Shown: piece after piece, positions 6,523-12,786 of the stretch | Position numbering within the stretch: position 1 is the stretch's first letter | How the letters are laid out: the number at the start of each line of letters is the position of its first letter | Source: JAJPHY01 sp040754475 | Lineage (GTDB): Bacteria; Actinomycetota; UBA4738; HRBIN12 | Reading direction: 5' to 3' | Assembly: GCA_040754475.1 (NCBI GenBank) | Contig: JBFMCN010000088.1 | Coordinates: forward strand, 1-12,786 | Length of the DNA stretch: 12,786 bases | Program-made: the position numbers and the translations under genes | Notes under the pieces: model-generated | Database searches by the model: none | What the model was told of the DNA's origin: nothing | Seen by the model: the letters and a program-made list of their open reading frames with translations, nothing else

Positions 6523-9392
6523 GGGAGGACCTCACCGCCTTCCGGGTACCTGGAGCAGAGCATCTGGAACCGGCAGAAGAAGCAGTTCGCGGTGGTGTTC
6601 GGCACGTAGCTGCCCTGCTCGTCCAGACGTCTCACGGTGGCGATCAGGTCGGACAGACGCTGCCGCATCCGGGCCTTGTAGTCCTCCTCCACGGCGGAGA
6701 CGTCCCAGGAGAGGGGGACCAGCTCCCACTTCCCCTTCTTGCCGGGGAGGTACGAAAGCTCCACCGCATCGACCGGCCTGTAGGGCGCGAGGTCCTCGCA
6801 CTCGTTCACGGCGAGGTAGTAGATGCCGAGCTGGAGGCTCTCGGCGGGTCGGTCGGCGCTGTCGGCGCTGCCCGTCTTGTAGTCGGTGATCCGCCGGCCG
6901 CCTTCCGGAACCGGTCCGATCCGGTCGATCACGCCGCTCATCAGGGCGCCCTCATACTCGAACTGGAACCGGCGCTCGGTGGCCTCGGCCGGCAGGTCCC
7001 CGTATCGCGCGAACCAGTTGGGGATGAGCACGCGGATCGCATGTCGACGCTCGGCCTCGGAGACCGCGTAGGAGGGGAACCGGCCCTGCTGCCAACGCTC
7101 GTTCAGGGCCGCCACGAAGGCCTCGGGCGTTCGCTCGATCTCTCCGTTCTCGCACTCCTCGATGAGCCGGTGGACGAGTCGCCCGACCCAGGCCTGGTAC
7201 CCACCGGTCACGTCCAGGCCGAGCTCGTCGGACAGCACGAACTGGAGCTCGCAATTCTCGAGGTGATCGAGGCGCGAGTACGACAGGTGCAGCGGGCGCT
7301 CCTCCTCCCGCGCGGGCTCGGTCCAGTCCCGCTGTAACCACCAGCGTCCGGGGTCCTCGCCGAGCGCGAGGAGCCCGGCGAGCGACGCGAGGCGGTGCGC
7401 CGCAGGCGCGTCCTGATCGGCCAACGAGCGCCGCCAGGCTCCGGACGCCTCCGCGGCCGAGACCGGATCGCCGGACGGTCCCACACCGATGTCGGCCCAC
7501 CTCAGTCCGAGCTCCTCGACGAACCGCGAACCGACCTTCTCCTCGGACTCCAGGCCGTGTGGATCGCTCGCGGTGAGCACGACGCGCCTGCGAGCCCGGC
7601 CGAGGGCCATGCGAAACAGCCGGCGTTCGTCGGCCAGACGAGCCCGGTTGGCTTCGGAGCGCGACCTGACCCCATCGAGCGTGGCGAGGTCGAACATCGG
7701 CTCCGGCCGCGTGAGGCTCGGGAAGTCGCCCTCGACCGCACCGACCAGGATCACGGTGTCGAACTCGAGACCGACCGCCCCGTGAGCTGTGAGCACCTCG
7801 ACGACGTCTGGGTTTCGGTCGCGCTCGGCGGCGAGGGTCGGGGCGCCCTCGCTCAACTCGGCTAGGTCGAGGAAGGCCTCCACCGAGGGCGTCGAGGAGG
7901 CGCCGGCGCGGGTGATCAGGCCGAAGAACGCGACGATCGCATCCAGGTCCGCATCGGCCTCGCGAGAGCGGCCGGCGGCCTCGACCAGCCGCCGCGAGTA
8001 CGGCAGATCGCGCCACAGGACCGCGAAGGCGTCGAGCGCAGACGAGCGCTTCTCCTGGGCAGCCCGAAGGACCGCTCGCAGCTCGGAGATCGACTGCCGT
8101 TCGGCCTCCGACAGACCCTCTTCGAGCTCGAGCGACTCCGCCGGCCGGCGTCCCGCAGCGCGAGCGGCGCGGAGCAGCGATCGGGCCGAGGCGGGGGAAA
8201 GACCACCGAGCTCGGACGTGAGGATCGGCTCCGCAAGCTCGTCTCTTCGGTCGGCGTCGGCCACGATCCACCGGAGTGCGAGGACGAACGGGAGCGTTGC
8301 CGGAGAGGCGGAGACGGACAGTCCGCTCTCGCCGATGCTCCTCGGCACGCCGGCGTCGTCCAGTGCCCGAAGGAGCCCGCCCACGCGAGGCCCCTGTCGT
8401 CGGACGAGCACCGCCAGAGAGCTCCAGGGAACGCCTTCCTCGGCATGGATCCTTCGAAGCTCCCTCGCGACGGCCGTGCTCTCCTCGCACGTATGCGGCG
8501 CTCGCCAGGCCTCCATCTGTACCCGAGGTCCGCGGTGACAGGTGCCGAGCCTGACATTCGCGGCGCGGAACCGCTCGGCGAAGCGGCGTATGGGAGTGTC
8601 GCTGGTGCCCTGGAACGAGAAGACGTGGGACTCGGGGTCGCCGCCGACCACGAGGTCCGGTGCCGAGAGCGCGGCCAGCAGTGCCTCGGCGCCGAGCGTG
8701 GTGTCGTGGAAGTCGTCGACGAGCACGTGGTCGAAGAGCGGTTCGCCGGAGGAGCCGGCCACCGCCGCCTGCTCGACCAGCCCTGCGAAGTCGACGGAGC
8801 CCTCTGCGTCGAGGACCTCCAGGTAACGCCGGTAGAAGCCGGCGGGGTCGCGCCACCCCGGAAGGCCGGCGCGGTCTGCCCGCTCGAGGATCTCGTCGGG
8901 CTTGGCCAGCGCCTCCTGGCAGCGCAACACGAACTGCCGCATCTCGTCGGCGAACCCACGCAGCTCGAGCAAGGCGCCGAACGTCGGCCATTCCTGCGCA
9001 AGCGTTTCCCGCTCGCCGCGAAGCAGATCCTGAACCAGCGCGAACTGGTCGGCGGCGTCCAGGACCCGGGGAGGCTCCCGGTAGCCGAGGTTCCGGTAGC
9101 GGCGGCTGACGATGTGGTACGCGAGTCCCTGGAGGGTGGTGACGTGGAGGGCCGGTAGCGACAGCCGAAGGCGCCCGCGCAGTGCCGCGCGGGCCTCGGA
9201 GCGCGCCCGCTTGGATCCGACGATCAGCGCCACGCGCTCGGGGGCCTTGCCGGCTTCGATCAGGCGCGCGAACCGCTCGCGCAGGACCCAGGTCTTGCCG
9301 GTTCCGGGCGCCCCGGTGACGAGCAGGGTGCCGCTCTCGTGCGCGAGGACGAGGGACTGCTCGGGATCTGGTTCGAAGGTCTCGGGGGCCAC
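6519..9392 (-). CDS. adnA: AdnA-like helicase-nuclease with degenerate motor
   Basis: Partner of AdnB with the same layout, 957 residues from GTG 9392. Walker A GAPGTGKT (27-34) is intact. Walker B reads LVDDFHDT (224-231), with Asp replacing the catalytic Glu and His replacing Gln. Motif III is GDPESHVFSFQGT (251-263), lacking the Gln and Arg of the family, and motif V AHGAVGLEFD (536-545) has Val for Lys. Motif VI still has Arg residues (594-603). The nuclease appears complete: H741, D823, ITDYKTG (D837, K839), QLGIYY (854-859) and Fe-S cysteines C714 and C937-x2-C940-x5-C946. This matches mycobacterial AdnA, whose ATPase is vestigial while its nuclease cuts one strand. An alternative GTG at 9473 would add 27 residues without recognisable motifs and overlap the protease gene by 32 bp; neither start has a well-spaced Shine-Dalgarno. 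Confidence 0.85.
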   Translation of the reverse strand: MAPETFEPDPEQSLVLAHESGTLLVTGAPGTGKTWVLRERFARLIEAGKAPERVALIVGSKRARSEARAALRGRLRLSLPALHVTTLQGLAYHIVSRRYRNLGYREPPRVLDAADQFALVQDLLRGERETLAQEWPTFGALLELRGFADEMRQFVLRCQEALAKPDEILERADRAGLPGWRDPAGFYRRYLEVLDAEGSVDFAGLVEQAAVAGSSGEPLFDHVLVDDFHDTTLGAEALLAALSAPDLVVGGDPESHVFSFQGTSDTPIRRFAERFRAANVRLGTCHRGPRVQMEAWRAPHTCEESTAVARELRRIHAEEGVPWSSLAVLVRRQGPRVGGLLRALDDAGVPRSIGESGLSVSASPATLPFVLALRWIVADADRRDELAEPILTSELGGLSPASARSLLRAARAAGRRPAESLELEEGLSEAERQSISELRAVLRAAQEKRSSALDAFAVLWRDLPYSRRLVEAAGRSREADADLDAIVAFFGLITRAGASSTPSVEAFLDLAELSEGAPTLAAERDRNPDVVEVLTAHGAVGLEFDTVILVGAVEGDFPSLTRPEPMFDLATLDGVRSRSEANRARLADERRLFRMALGRARRRVVLTASDPHGLESEEKVGSRFVEELGLRWADIGVGPSGDPVSAAEASGAWRRSLADQDAPAAHRLASLAGLLALGEDPGRWWLQRDWTEPAREEERPLHLSYSRLDHLENCELQFVLSDELGLDVTGGYQAWVGRLVHRLIEECENGEIERTPEAFVAALNERWQQGRFPSYAVSEAERRHAIRVLIPNWFARYGDLPAEATERRFQFEYEGALMSGVIDRIGPVPEGGRRITDYKTGSADSADRPAESLQLGIYYLAVNECEDLAPYRPVDAVELSYLPGKKGKWELVPLSWDVSAVEEDYKARMRQRLSDLIATVRRLDEQGSYVPNTTANCFFCRFQMLCSRYPEGGEVLP

Positions 9393-9441
9393 CGAGGGCG
9401 ATGCTACTCCGACCCGCCGACAGGCCCTTTCAACGGTCCGG

Positions 9442-10539
9442 TCAGCCGCGGGACGTGGCCCAGCGGACCACACCGCTGCTACTTATCGCTCCGACGAGCT
9501 CACCGTCCCTGAGCACGAGGGCCGTGCCTGCAGGCCCGAGGCGCCCCGCGAGGCGCTCGAGCGGCTCGTCCACCTCGGCTGTGAGCACCTGCGAGAGTGG
9601 GACGACCGCATCTCGGACCGGACGAAGCGGGTCGTCCTTGCCCACCTCTCGCGCCGAGGCGAACGAGAGCATGCCGATCACCCTGCCGTCCTCGACTACC
9701 GGGAACCCCTCGCTCTCGCGTCCTCGGAGATAGCGGTCGAGGGCCTCGGACAGAGTCATGTCGGCGGGCACGGCGGACGGCGGCGGGCCCATGGCGTCGG
9801 CGACGGTGCCTCTGGCCAGCCGATCGCGGATGCCGATCTGCTGTTCGGAAGCTCGCGCGCCCTGGAAGACGAACATGCCGATGATCGCGAGCCAGAGCGC
9901 TCCGAACGACTCCCGTCGGGTCAGCTCGAAGAGCGAGATCGCCACGAGGAGGCCGCCGACCACCATTCCCGCCCTCGCCGCGATCCTCGTTGCCCGTTGC
10001 CGATCCCCGGTGACCCGCCATACGGTCGCCTCGAGCATGCGGCCACCGTCGAGGGGCAGGCCGGGAAGGACGTTGAACCCGGCCATGATCAGGTTGACCC
10101 AGCCTACGTAGCCGAACGTGGCGGACAGCACGTCGTCCACTCCGGCCGTGGAGCGCGAGAGCGCCCAGAAGACCGCGCCAAGAGCGAGGCTGGTACCCGG
10201 CCCGACCGCCGATATCACGAACGAGGGCCCCGGCCCCTTCTCGTCGGACTGAGTGCTGGTGAACCCGCCGAAGACGACGAGCGTGATCCCGAACACCTTG
10301 AGGCCGTTCGCGCGAGCAGCTACCGCGTGCGCGAACTCGTGCAGGAACACGGAGCCGAAGAACAAGACGGCCCCGAAGACCGCGAACACAAGTGCCGAGC
10401 CCGGCCCACCGCCGCCGTCGATCGCGTCGAACTGGGCCCACAGGCTGTAGGTCAAGAGCACCGCGATCCAGATCCACGAGGAGTCGACGTTGACCGGGAT
10501 GCCCCTGATCGTCGCGATCCGCCACGAACGTCCGAACAC
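9442..10539 (-). CDS. Site-2 protease family (M50) zinc metalloprotease with CBS pair
   Basis: This is an integral-membrane intramembrane-cleaving protease of 365 residues. Hydrophobic segments lie at about 18-34, 48-66, 83-95, 105-126, 139-158, 187-206 and 213-227. The active site is HEFAH (67-71) with the second metal motif NVLPGLPLDGGR (156-167, D164), both complete. After the membrane part, residues about 243-361 form two CBS domains, which in other proteins sense adenine nucleotides. Rip3-type proteins of mycobacteria share this architecture. Substrates are often membrane-bound anti-sigma factors; none is encoded nearby. GTG 10539 begins 3 bp after the DUF72 stop. Its Shine-Dalgarno, GGAGGAG (10552-10546), overlaps the last two Glu codons of DUF72, so the two are translationally linked. 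Confidence 0.9.
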   Translation of the reverse strand: MFGRSWRIATIRGIPVNVDSSWIWIAVLLTYSLWAQFDAIDGGGGPGSALVFAVFGAVLFFGSVFLHEFAHAVAARANGLKVFGITLVVFGGFTSTQSDEKGPGPSFVISAVGPGTSLALGAVFWALSRSTAGVDDVLSATFGYVGWVNLIMAGFNVLPGLPLDGGRMLEATVWRVTGDRQRATRIAARAGMVVGGLLVAISLFELTRRESFGALWLAIIGMFVFQGARASEQQIGIRDRLARGTVADAMGPPPSAVPADMTLSEALDRYLRGRESEGFPVVEDGRVIGMLSFASAREVGKDDPLRPVRDAVVPLSQVLTAEVDEPLERLAGRLGPAGTALVLRDGELVGAISSSGVVRWATSRG

Positions 10540-10542
10540 TCT

Positions 10543-11442
10543 CTACTCCTCCAGCAGCGAGCCGAGCTGACGCGCGTTGTTCACCGCGAAGTCCTGGTAG
10601 CAGTTGTTCATCAGCACGTGCGTCTCCCGTGTCTGCCCGGCGATCTCCTTGATCCGGGGAACCCACTCCCCGAGCTCGGCCTGTACGTACTCGTAGCGGA
10701 AGCGTTCGGACGCGGTCTCGGACTTCGATTCCCACGCTTTCGCGTTCCGTCCGTGAAAGCGCACCATCGACAAGTCCTTGGCCGTCGCCGCCGCGATCGG
10801 CGGCAGGCTCGAGTCGAATCCCTGCGGCATGTCGACGCACACGAAGGGCAGATCGTGCTCCTCCAGGAATGACAGCGTCTCCTCGTGGTTCCGGTCCGAG
10901 AGCCAGGACTTGTGGCGGAACTCGACGGCGATCCGAAGATCCCTCAGGCGCTCTGCGCACTCCAGGACGTAGTCCTTGCTCTTGCGGCCGATCACGAACC
11001 ACTGGGGGAACTGGAACAGCACGGCGCCGAGCTTGCCGGCGGAGTGGAGCGGCATCAGCGCGTCGTGGAACCGCTTCCAGACCTCCTCGACCACTTCCTC
11101 GGGAAGCTGCTCCCGGTACAGGTTGCGCTTGGCCTCGAGCTCGGCCGGCAGCTCCTCTCTGAGGTCGGAGTGGATCGATTCGCGCTTCGTCGGGTGGTTC
11201 GTGAGCAGCGAGTACGCCTTGATGTTGAACGTGAAGTCCGGCGGCGTGCGTTCCATCCAAAGGACCGTGTTGCGCTCCGACGGCGGGAAGTAGTAGGTCG
11301 AGTCGACCTCCACGATCGGGAACTGGGTCGCGTAGAACTTGAGCCGGGCCTCGGCGCTCTTCGCGGATGCAGGGTAGAAGTGGCCGTCCTTGACCAGGGT
11401 CGGGTCGGTCCAGCTCGAGGTGCCGATCAGGATGCGCCCCAC
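10543..11442 (-). CDS. DUF72 (YecE-like) family protein
   Basis: The 299-residue protein has the TIM-barrel-type DUF72 signatures in order: GTSSW (7-11), EVDSTYY (45-51), FQFP (143-146), VEFRHKSW (173-180), VDMP (203-206), FHGRN (229-233) and MNNCYQDFAVNNA (278-290). Length is typical and no signal or membrane segment is seen, so it is cytosolic. The biochemical function of the family is not established. GTG 11442 lies 9 bp after the stop of the PGPGW gene. There is no Shine-Dalgarno, but TAGGCT ends exactly 6 nt upstream, which may give an internal leaderless promoter. The protease gene follows after 3 bp. Confidence 0.9.
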   Translation of the reverse strand: MGRILIGTSSWTDPTLVKDGHFYPASAKSAEARLKFYATQFPIVEVDSTYYFPPSERNTVLWMERTPPDFTFNIKAYSLLTNHPTKRESIHSDLREELPAELEAKRNLYREQLPEEVVEEVWKRFHDALMPLHSAGKLGAVLFQFPQWFVIGRKSKDYVLECAERLRDLRIAVEFRHKSWLSDRNHEETLSFLEEHDLPFVCVDMPQGFDSSLPPIAAATAKDLSMVRFHGRNAKAWESKSETASERFRYEYVQAELGEWVPRIKEIAGQTRETHVLMNNCYQDFAVNNARQLGSLLEE

Positions 11443-11448
11443 GCGTAG

Positions 11449-11454
11449 AGCCTA
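11449..11454 (-). promoter_or_regulatory. Candidate leaderless -10 box (TAGGCT) for the DUF72 gene
   Basis: TAGGCT (11454-11449) plus six bases, CTACGC, precedes the GTG start. The 15-mer TAGGCTCTACGCGTG differs by one base from that at the MidA-like start 11 kb away. The TAG of this box is also the stop codon of the upstream PGPGW gene. No -35 match was found. Confidence 0.4.
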
Positions 11455-11766
11455 GCCGTCGGCCCCGGGTTCGTTGGAGCCGTGCGGCCCGCGCCCGAGC
11501 ACCTTGTCCTTCGCCTGCTCGGCCTTTCGCCTGGCGTAGTTCAGCATCCGTTGCGCCCAAACGTACTCGGAGGCGAGCACCGCCAGCCCGGCGAGGATCA
11601 GGAGGATCCCCGGCCCGGGGGTGACCATCATGACGAGTCCGGCGAGCAGCAGCACGAGGCCGGCGATCGTCACGAGGATCCGCTTCCCGTTGCGCATGAG
11701 GAAACCGACGGTGACCCGCAACGGGAACCAGACCCAGCGAGCTACGTTGCGTGCGGTAGGCGTCAC
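11452..11766 (-). CDS. PGPGW-family small membrane protein
   Basis: The 104-residue protein has two predicted membrane helices (about 28-48 and 51-66) joined by the signature PGPG (50-53), followed by LASEYVWAQRML (64-75) and a charged cytoplasmic tail. This fits the PGPGW/TIGR02611 family of putative transmembrane proteins, function unknown; the fifth signature position is Ile here instead of Trp. GTG 11766 is the first gene of the five-gene minus-strand cluster. An overlapping ATG at 11770 is in another frame. No Shine-Dalgarno is well placed, but a TATCCT hexamer lies 6 nt upstream. The DUF72 gene follows after 9 bp. Confidence 0.82.
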   Translation of the reverse strand: MTPTARNVARWVWFPLRVTVGFLMRNGKRILVTIAGLVLLLAGLVMMVTPGPGILLILAGLAVLASEYVWAQRMLNYARRKAEQAKDKVLGRGPHGSNEPGADG

Positions 11767-11772
11767 TCATTC

Positions 11773-11778
11773 AGGATA
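11773..11778 (-). promoter_or_regulatory. Candidate leaderless -10 box (TATCCT) for the PGPGW-to-adnB operon
   Basis: TATCCT (11778-11773, minus strand) is followed by GAATGA and the GTG start at 11766. It fits TANNNT at leaderless spacing and lies at the head of the five-gene cluster, where a promoter is expected. No clear -35 and no LexA-type GAAC-N4-GTTC box were seen near it. Confidence 0.4.
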
Positions 11779-11863
11779 CCCGCCTTCTACCTGCTCATGA
11801 GGCGTGGCTTGCCGCACGGGGCCGGAGGCGGGGGCCGCTCGCCTGGGAACGCAGGCCTCGAGA

Positions 11864-11876
11864 GCATCCGGGATGC
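11864..11876. repeat. 13-bp inverted repeat, possible operator
   Basis: GCATCC-G-GGATGC is a perfect 6-bp inverted repeat around one base. CTCG and CGAG pair further out after short unpaired gaps. It lies just upstream of the AT-rich -10 region of the MFS gene and touches the place where its -35 would be, so a repressor site is plausible. Confidence 0.45.
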
Positions 11877-11897
11877 GACGAGCGCGTTGCTGTTGTA

Positions 11898-11903
11898 TAT
11901 AAC
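11898..11903 (+). promoter_or_regulatory. Candidate -10 box (TATAAC) of the MFS gene in an AT-rich island
   Basis: TATAAC (five of six matches to TATAAT) sits in an unusually AT-rich stretch (about 11887-11909) that also holds the 8-bp palindrome AACTAGTT (11901-11908). With a 17-bp spacer the -35 would be GCGACG (11875-11880), a weak match. The GTG start at 11937 has the Shine-Dalgarno GGGAG at 11925-11929. Confidence 0.5.
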
Positions 11904-11936
11904 TAGTTGGCGGATAGCCAAGTCGGGAGTTGCTGG

Positions 11937-12786
11937 GTGAGCTTGTCCAGGTCGCGCTCCTTCTGGGTCGTCGTGCTGGCGACGGGGCTGTCGGCGTTCG
12001 GCGACGAGGTGGCGCTGGTCGCCCTGATGATCCGAGTGGCCGACCTTACGGATTCCGGACTGGCCGTCTCCGCTCTCCTCTTCCTGGGGCTGACCCCGCT
12101 CGTGATCTTCGCCCCGATGGCTGGTCTGGTCGCCGACCGGATGAGCCGGGCGAAGTTGCTTGCCGTGGCCACGTTCGTTCAGGCGGCCGTGGCGGGGAGC
12201 CTGGCGTTCGTGCACAGCGTCCCCGCGATCCTGGTCCTGTCCTTCGCCTTGGGGATCGGCCTGGCGTTCGCCAACCCGGCGATGTTCGCGTTGGTGCCGG
12301 AGATCGTCGGCCTGGACCACGTCACGGAGGCGAACGCCTACCTTGAGACGGCGCGCTACGGCGGCAGCGTGCTCGGTCCCCTCGTCGCCGGAAGCATCGC
12401 GGCGGGTTTCGGTGTCGGGCCCGCCCTTCTGCTGGACGCGGTCAGCTTCCTGGCCATCAGCGCCGCCGCTCTGTCGCTGAAGGTGGGCGCCCCGTCCCGC
12501 GAGCGGGCAGGGTCGGCCGAAGCCGGGAGGAAGGGACAAGCGAGAGAGGGCTTCGCGTTGGTCCTGAAGGATCGGCTGTTGCTGCTAGTCACCGCGACGG
12601 TGGGAGTCCTGGTCCTGTTCGCCGCCATGGTGACCGTCGCCGAGGTGTTCTTCGCGAAGGATTCCCTTGGGGCTGGCGACTTCGGGTTCGGGGTCCTTGC
12701 GACCTGCTGGCTGCTGGGGATGGTGTTCGGGGCCACCGTGGTGACGAGAAGGCTCCCGCCCGGGAGCCTGGCCCCGGCGGTCCTCG
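11937..12786 (+). CDS. MFS transporter, MFS_3/EntS-like (3' end missing)
   Basis: The first 283 residues of a major facilitator transporter are present; the gene is open at the right edge. Hydrophobic helices are at about 9-33, 42-65, 73-92, 96-118, 143-160, 163-182, 214-237 and 250-270. The loop motif GLVADRMSRAKLL (63-75) between helices 2 and 3 is the MFS motif A. LVPEIVG (119-125) followed by ANAYLETARYGGSVLGPLVAG (132-152) is typical of the MFS_3 group, which includes drug and siderophore exporters. The acidic residues D23-E24 in helix 1 fit a proton-coupled antiporter. The start GTG 11937 is supported by GGGAG seven bases upstream. It diverges from the PGPGW operon across 170 bp. The exported compound cannot be inferred. 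Confidence 0.88.
   Translation, partial: MSLSRSRSFWVVVLATGLSAFGDEVALVALMIRVADLTDSGLAVSALLFLGLTPLVIFAPMAGLVADRMSRAKLLAVATFVQAAVAGSLAFVHSVPAILVLSFALGIGLAFANPAMFALVPEIVGLDHVTEANAYLETARYGGSVLGPLVAGSIAAGFGVGPALLLDAVSFLAISAAALSLKVGAPSRERAGSAEAGRKGQAREGFALVLKDRLLLLVTATVGVLVLFAAMVTVAEVFFAKDSLGAGDFGFGVLATCWLLGMVFGATVVTRRLPPGSLAPAVL

Noticed and set aside
9112..10872. Plus-strand open frame of 586 codons opposite the protease and DUF72 genes
   Set aside because: It is antisense to HEFAH, LPLDGGR and DUF72 signatures, with an Arg/Asp/His-rich composition typical of antisense frames in GC-rich DNA.
9500..11770. Minus-strand open frame of 756 codons spanning the PGPGW, DUF72 and M50 genes in another frame
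   Set aside because: Three well-recognised families occupy the same strand in the true frames. The long frame is Arg/Gly/Ala-rich and has no motif; it is a codon-bias artefact.
11767..11936. Possible SOS (LexA) box upstream of the adnAB operon
   Set aside because: No GAAC-N4-GTTC-like site was found in this region or just before adnA, so damage control of the operon is not supported by sequence.
1..12786. CRISPR array, transposon ends, att sites or phage genes
   Set aside because: No regularly spaced repeats, transposase or integrase motifs or target duplications were seen. All sizeable genes fit ordinary chromosomal families.

Overview
The window is GC-rich, almost fully coding DNA with many GTG starts and TANNNT-type -10 boxes. 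It carries an AdnAB-type helicase-nuclease pair instead of RecBCD. It also has a LACTB2-like hydrolase near a Crp-family regulator, an arrangement also seen around crp in mycobacteria, and a PGPGW membrane protein. Together these point to an actinobacterium (Actinomycetota), probably not a well-studied genus; I cannot place it more finely. No rRNA, tRNA, CRISPR array, insertion sequence or prophage gene was seen, and no gene-free stretch exceeds about 170 bp.

Left part (1-3233): the 5' part of a MidA-like methyltransferase (minus strand) diverges from a metallo-beta-lactamase-fold hydrolase with a C-terminal zinc ribbon. The hydrolase converges on a class I methyltransferase, with the two TAG stops sharing the palindrome CTAG. 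The methyltransferase lies 33 bp downstream of a Crp/Fnr regulator. That regulator diverges, across 130 bp holding two 13-bp direct repeats, from a stand-alone cyclic-nucleotide-binding protein. The stand-alone protein ends on a hairpin that is the likely bidirectional terminator facing the next operon.

Centre and right (3262-11766): five minus-strand genes are packed as one likely transcription unit. In order of transcription they are a PGPGW membrane protein, a DUF72/YecE protein, a site-2 protease with CBS domains, AdnA and AdnB. AdnB carries the full set of UvrD-type motor motifs and an Fe-S RecB-like nuclease. AdnA keeps its nuclease and Walker A motif but has decayed motor motifs. The two should form the heterodimer that resects double-strand breaks. 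Why a membrane protease and a DUF72 protein lead this operon is not known.

Right edge (11767-12786): a 170-bp divergent regulatory region contains an AT-rich promoter-like island and a 13-bp inverted repeat. It is followed by an MFS exporter gene cut by the window end.

No clear novel defence or mobile system is visible. The most unusual signals are regulatory. Several GTG starts have a -10-like hexamer exactly 6 nt upstream, as expected for leaderless mRNAs, and two of these share a near-identical 15-mer. The other is the repeat array between the two cyclic-nucleotide-binding-domain genes.
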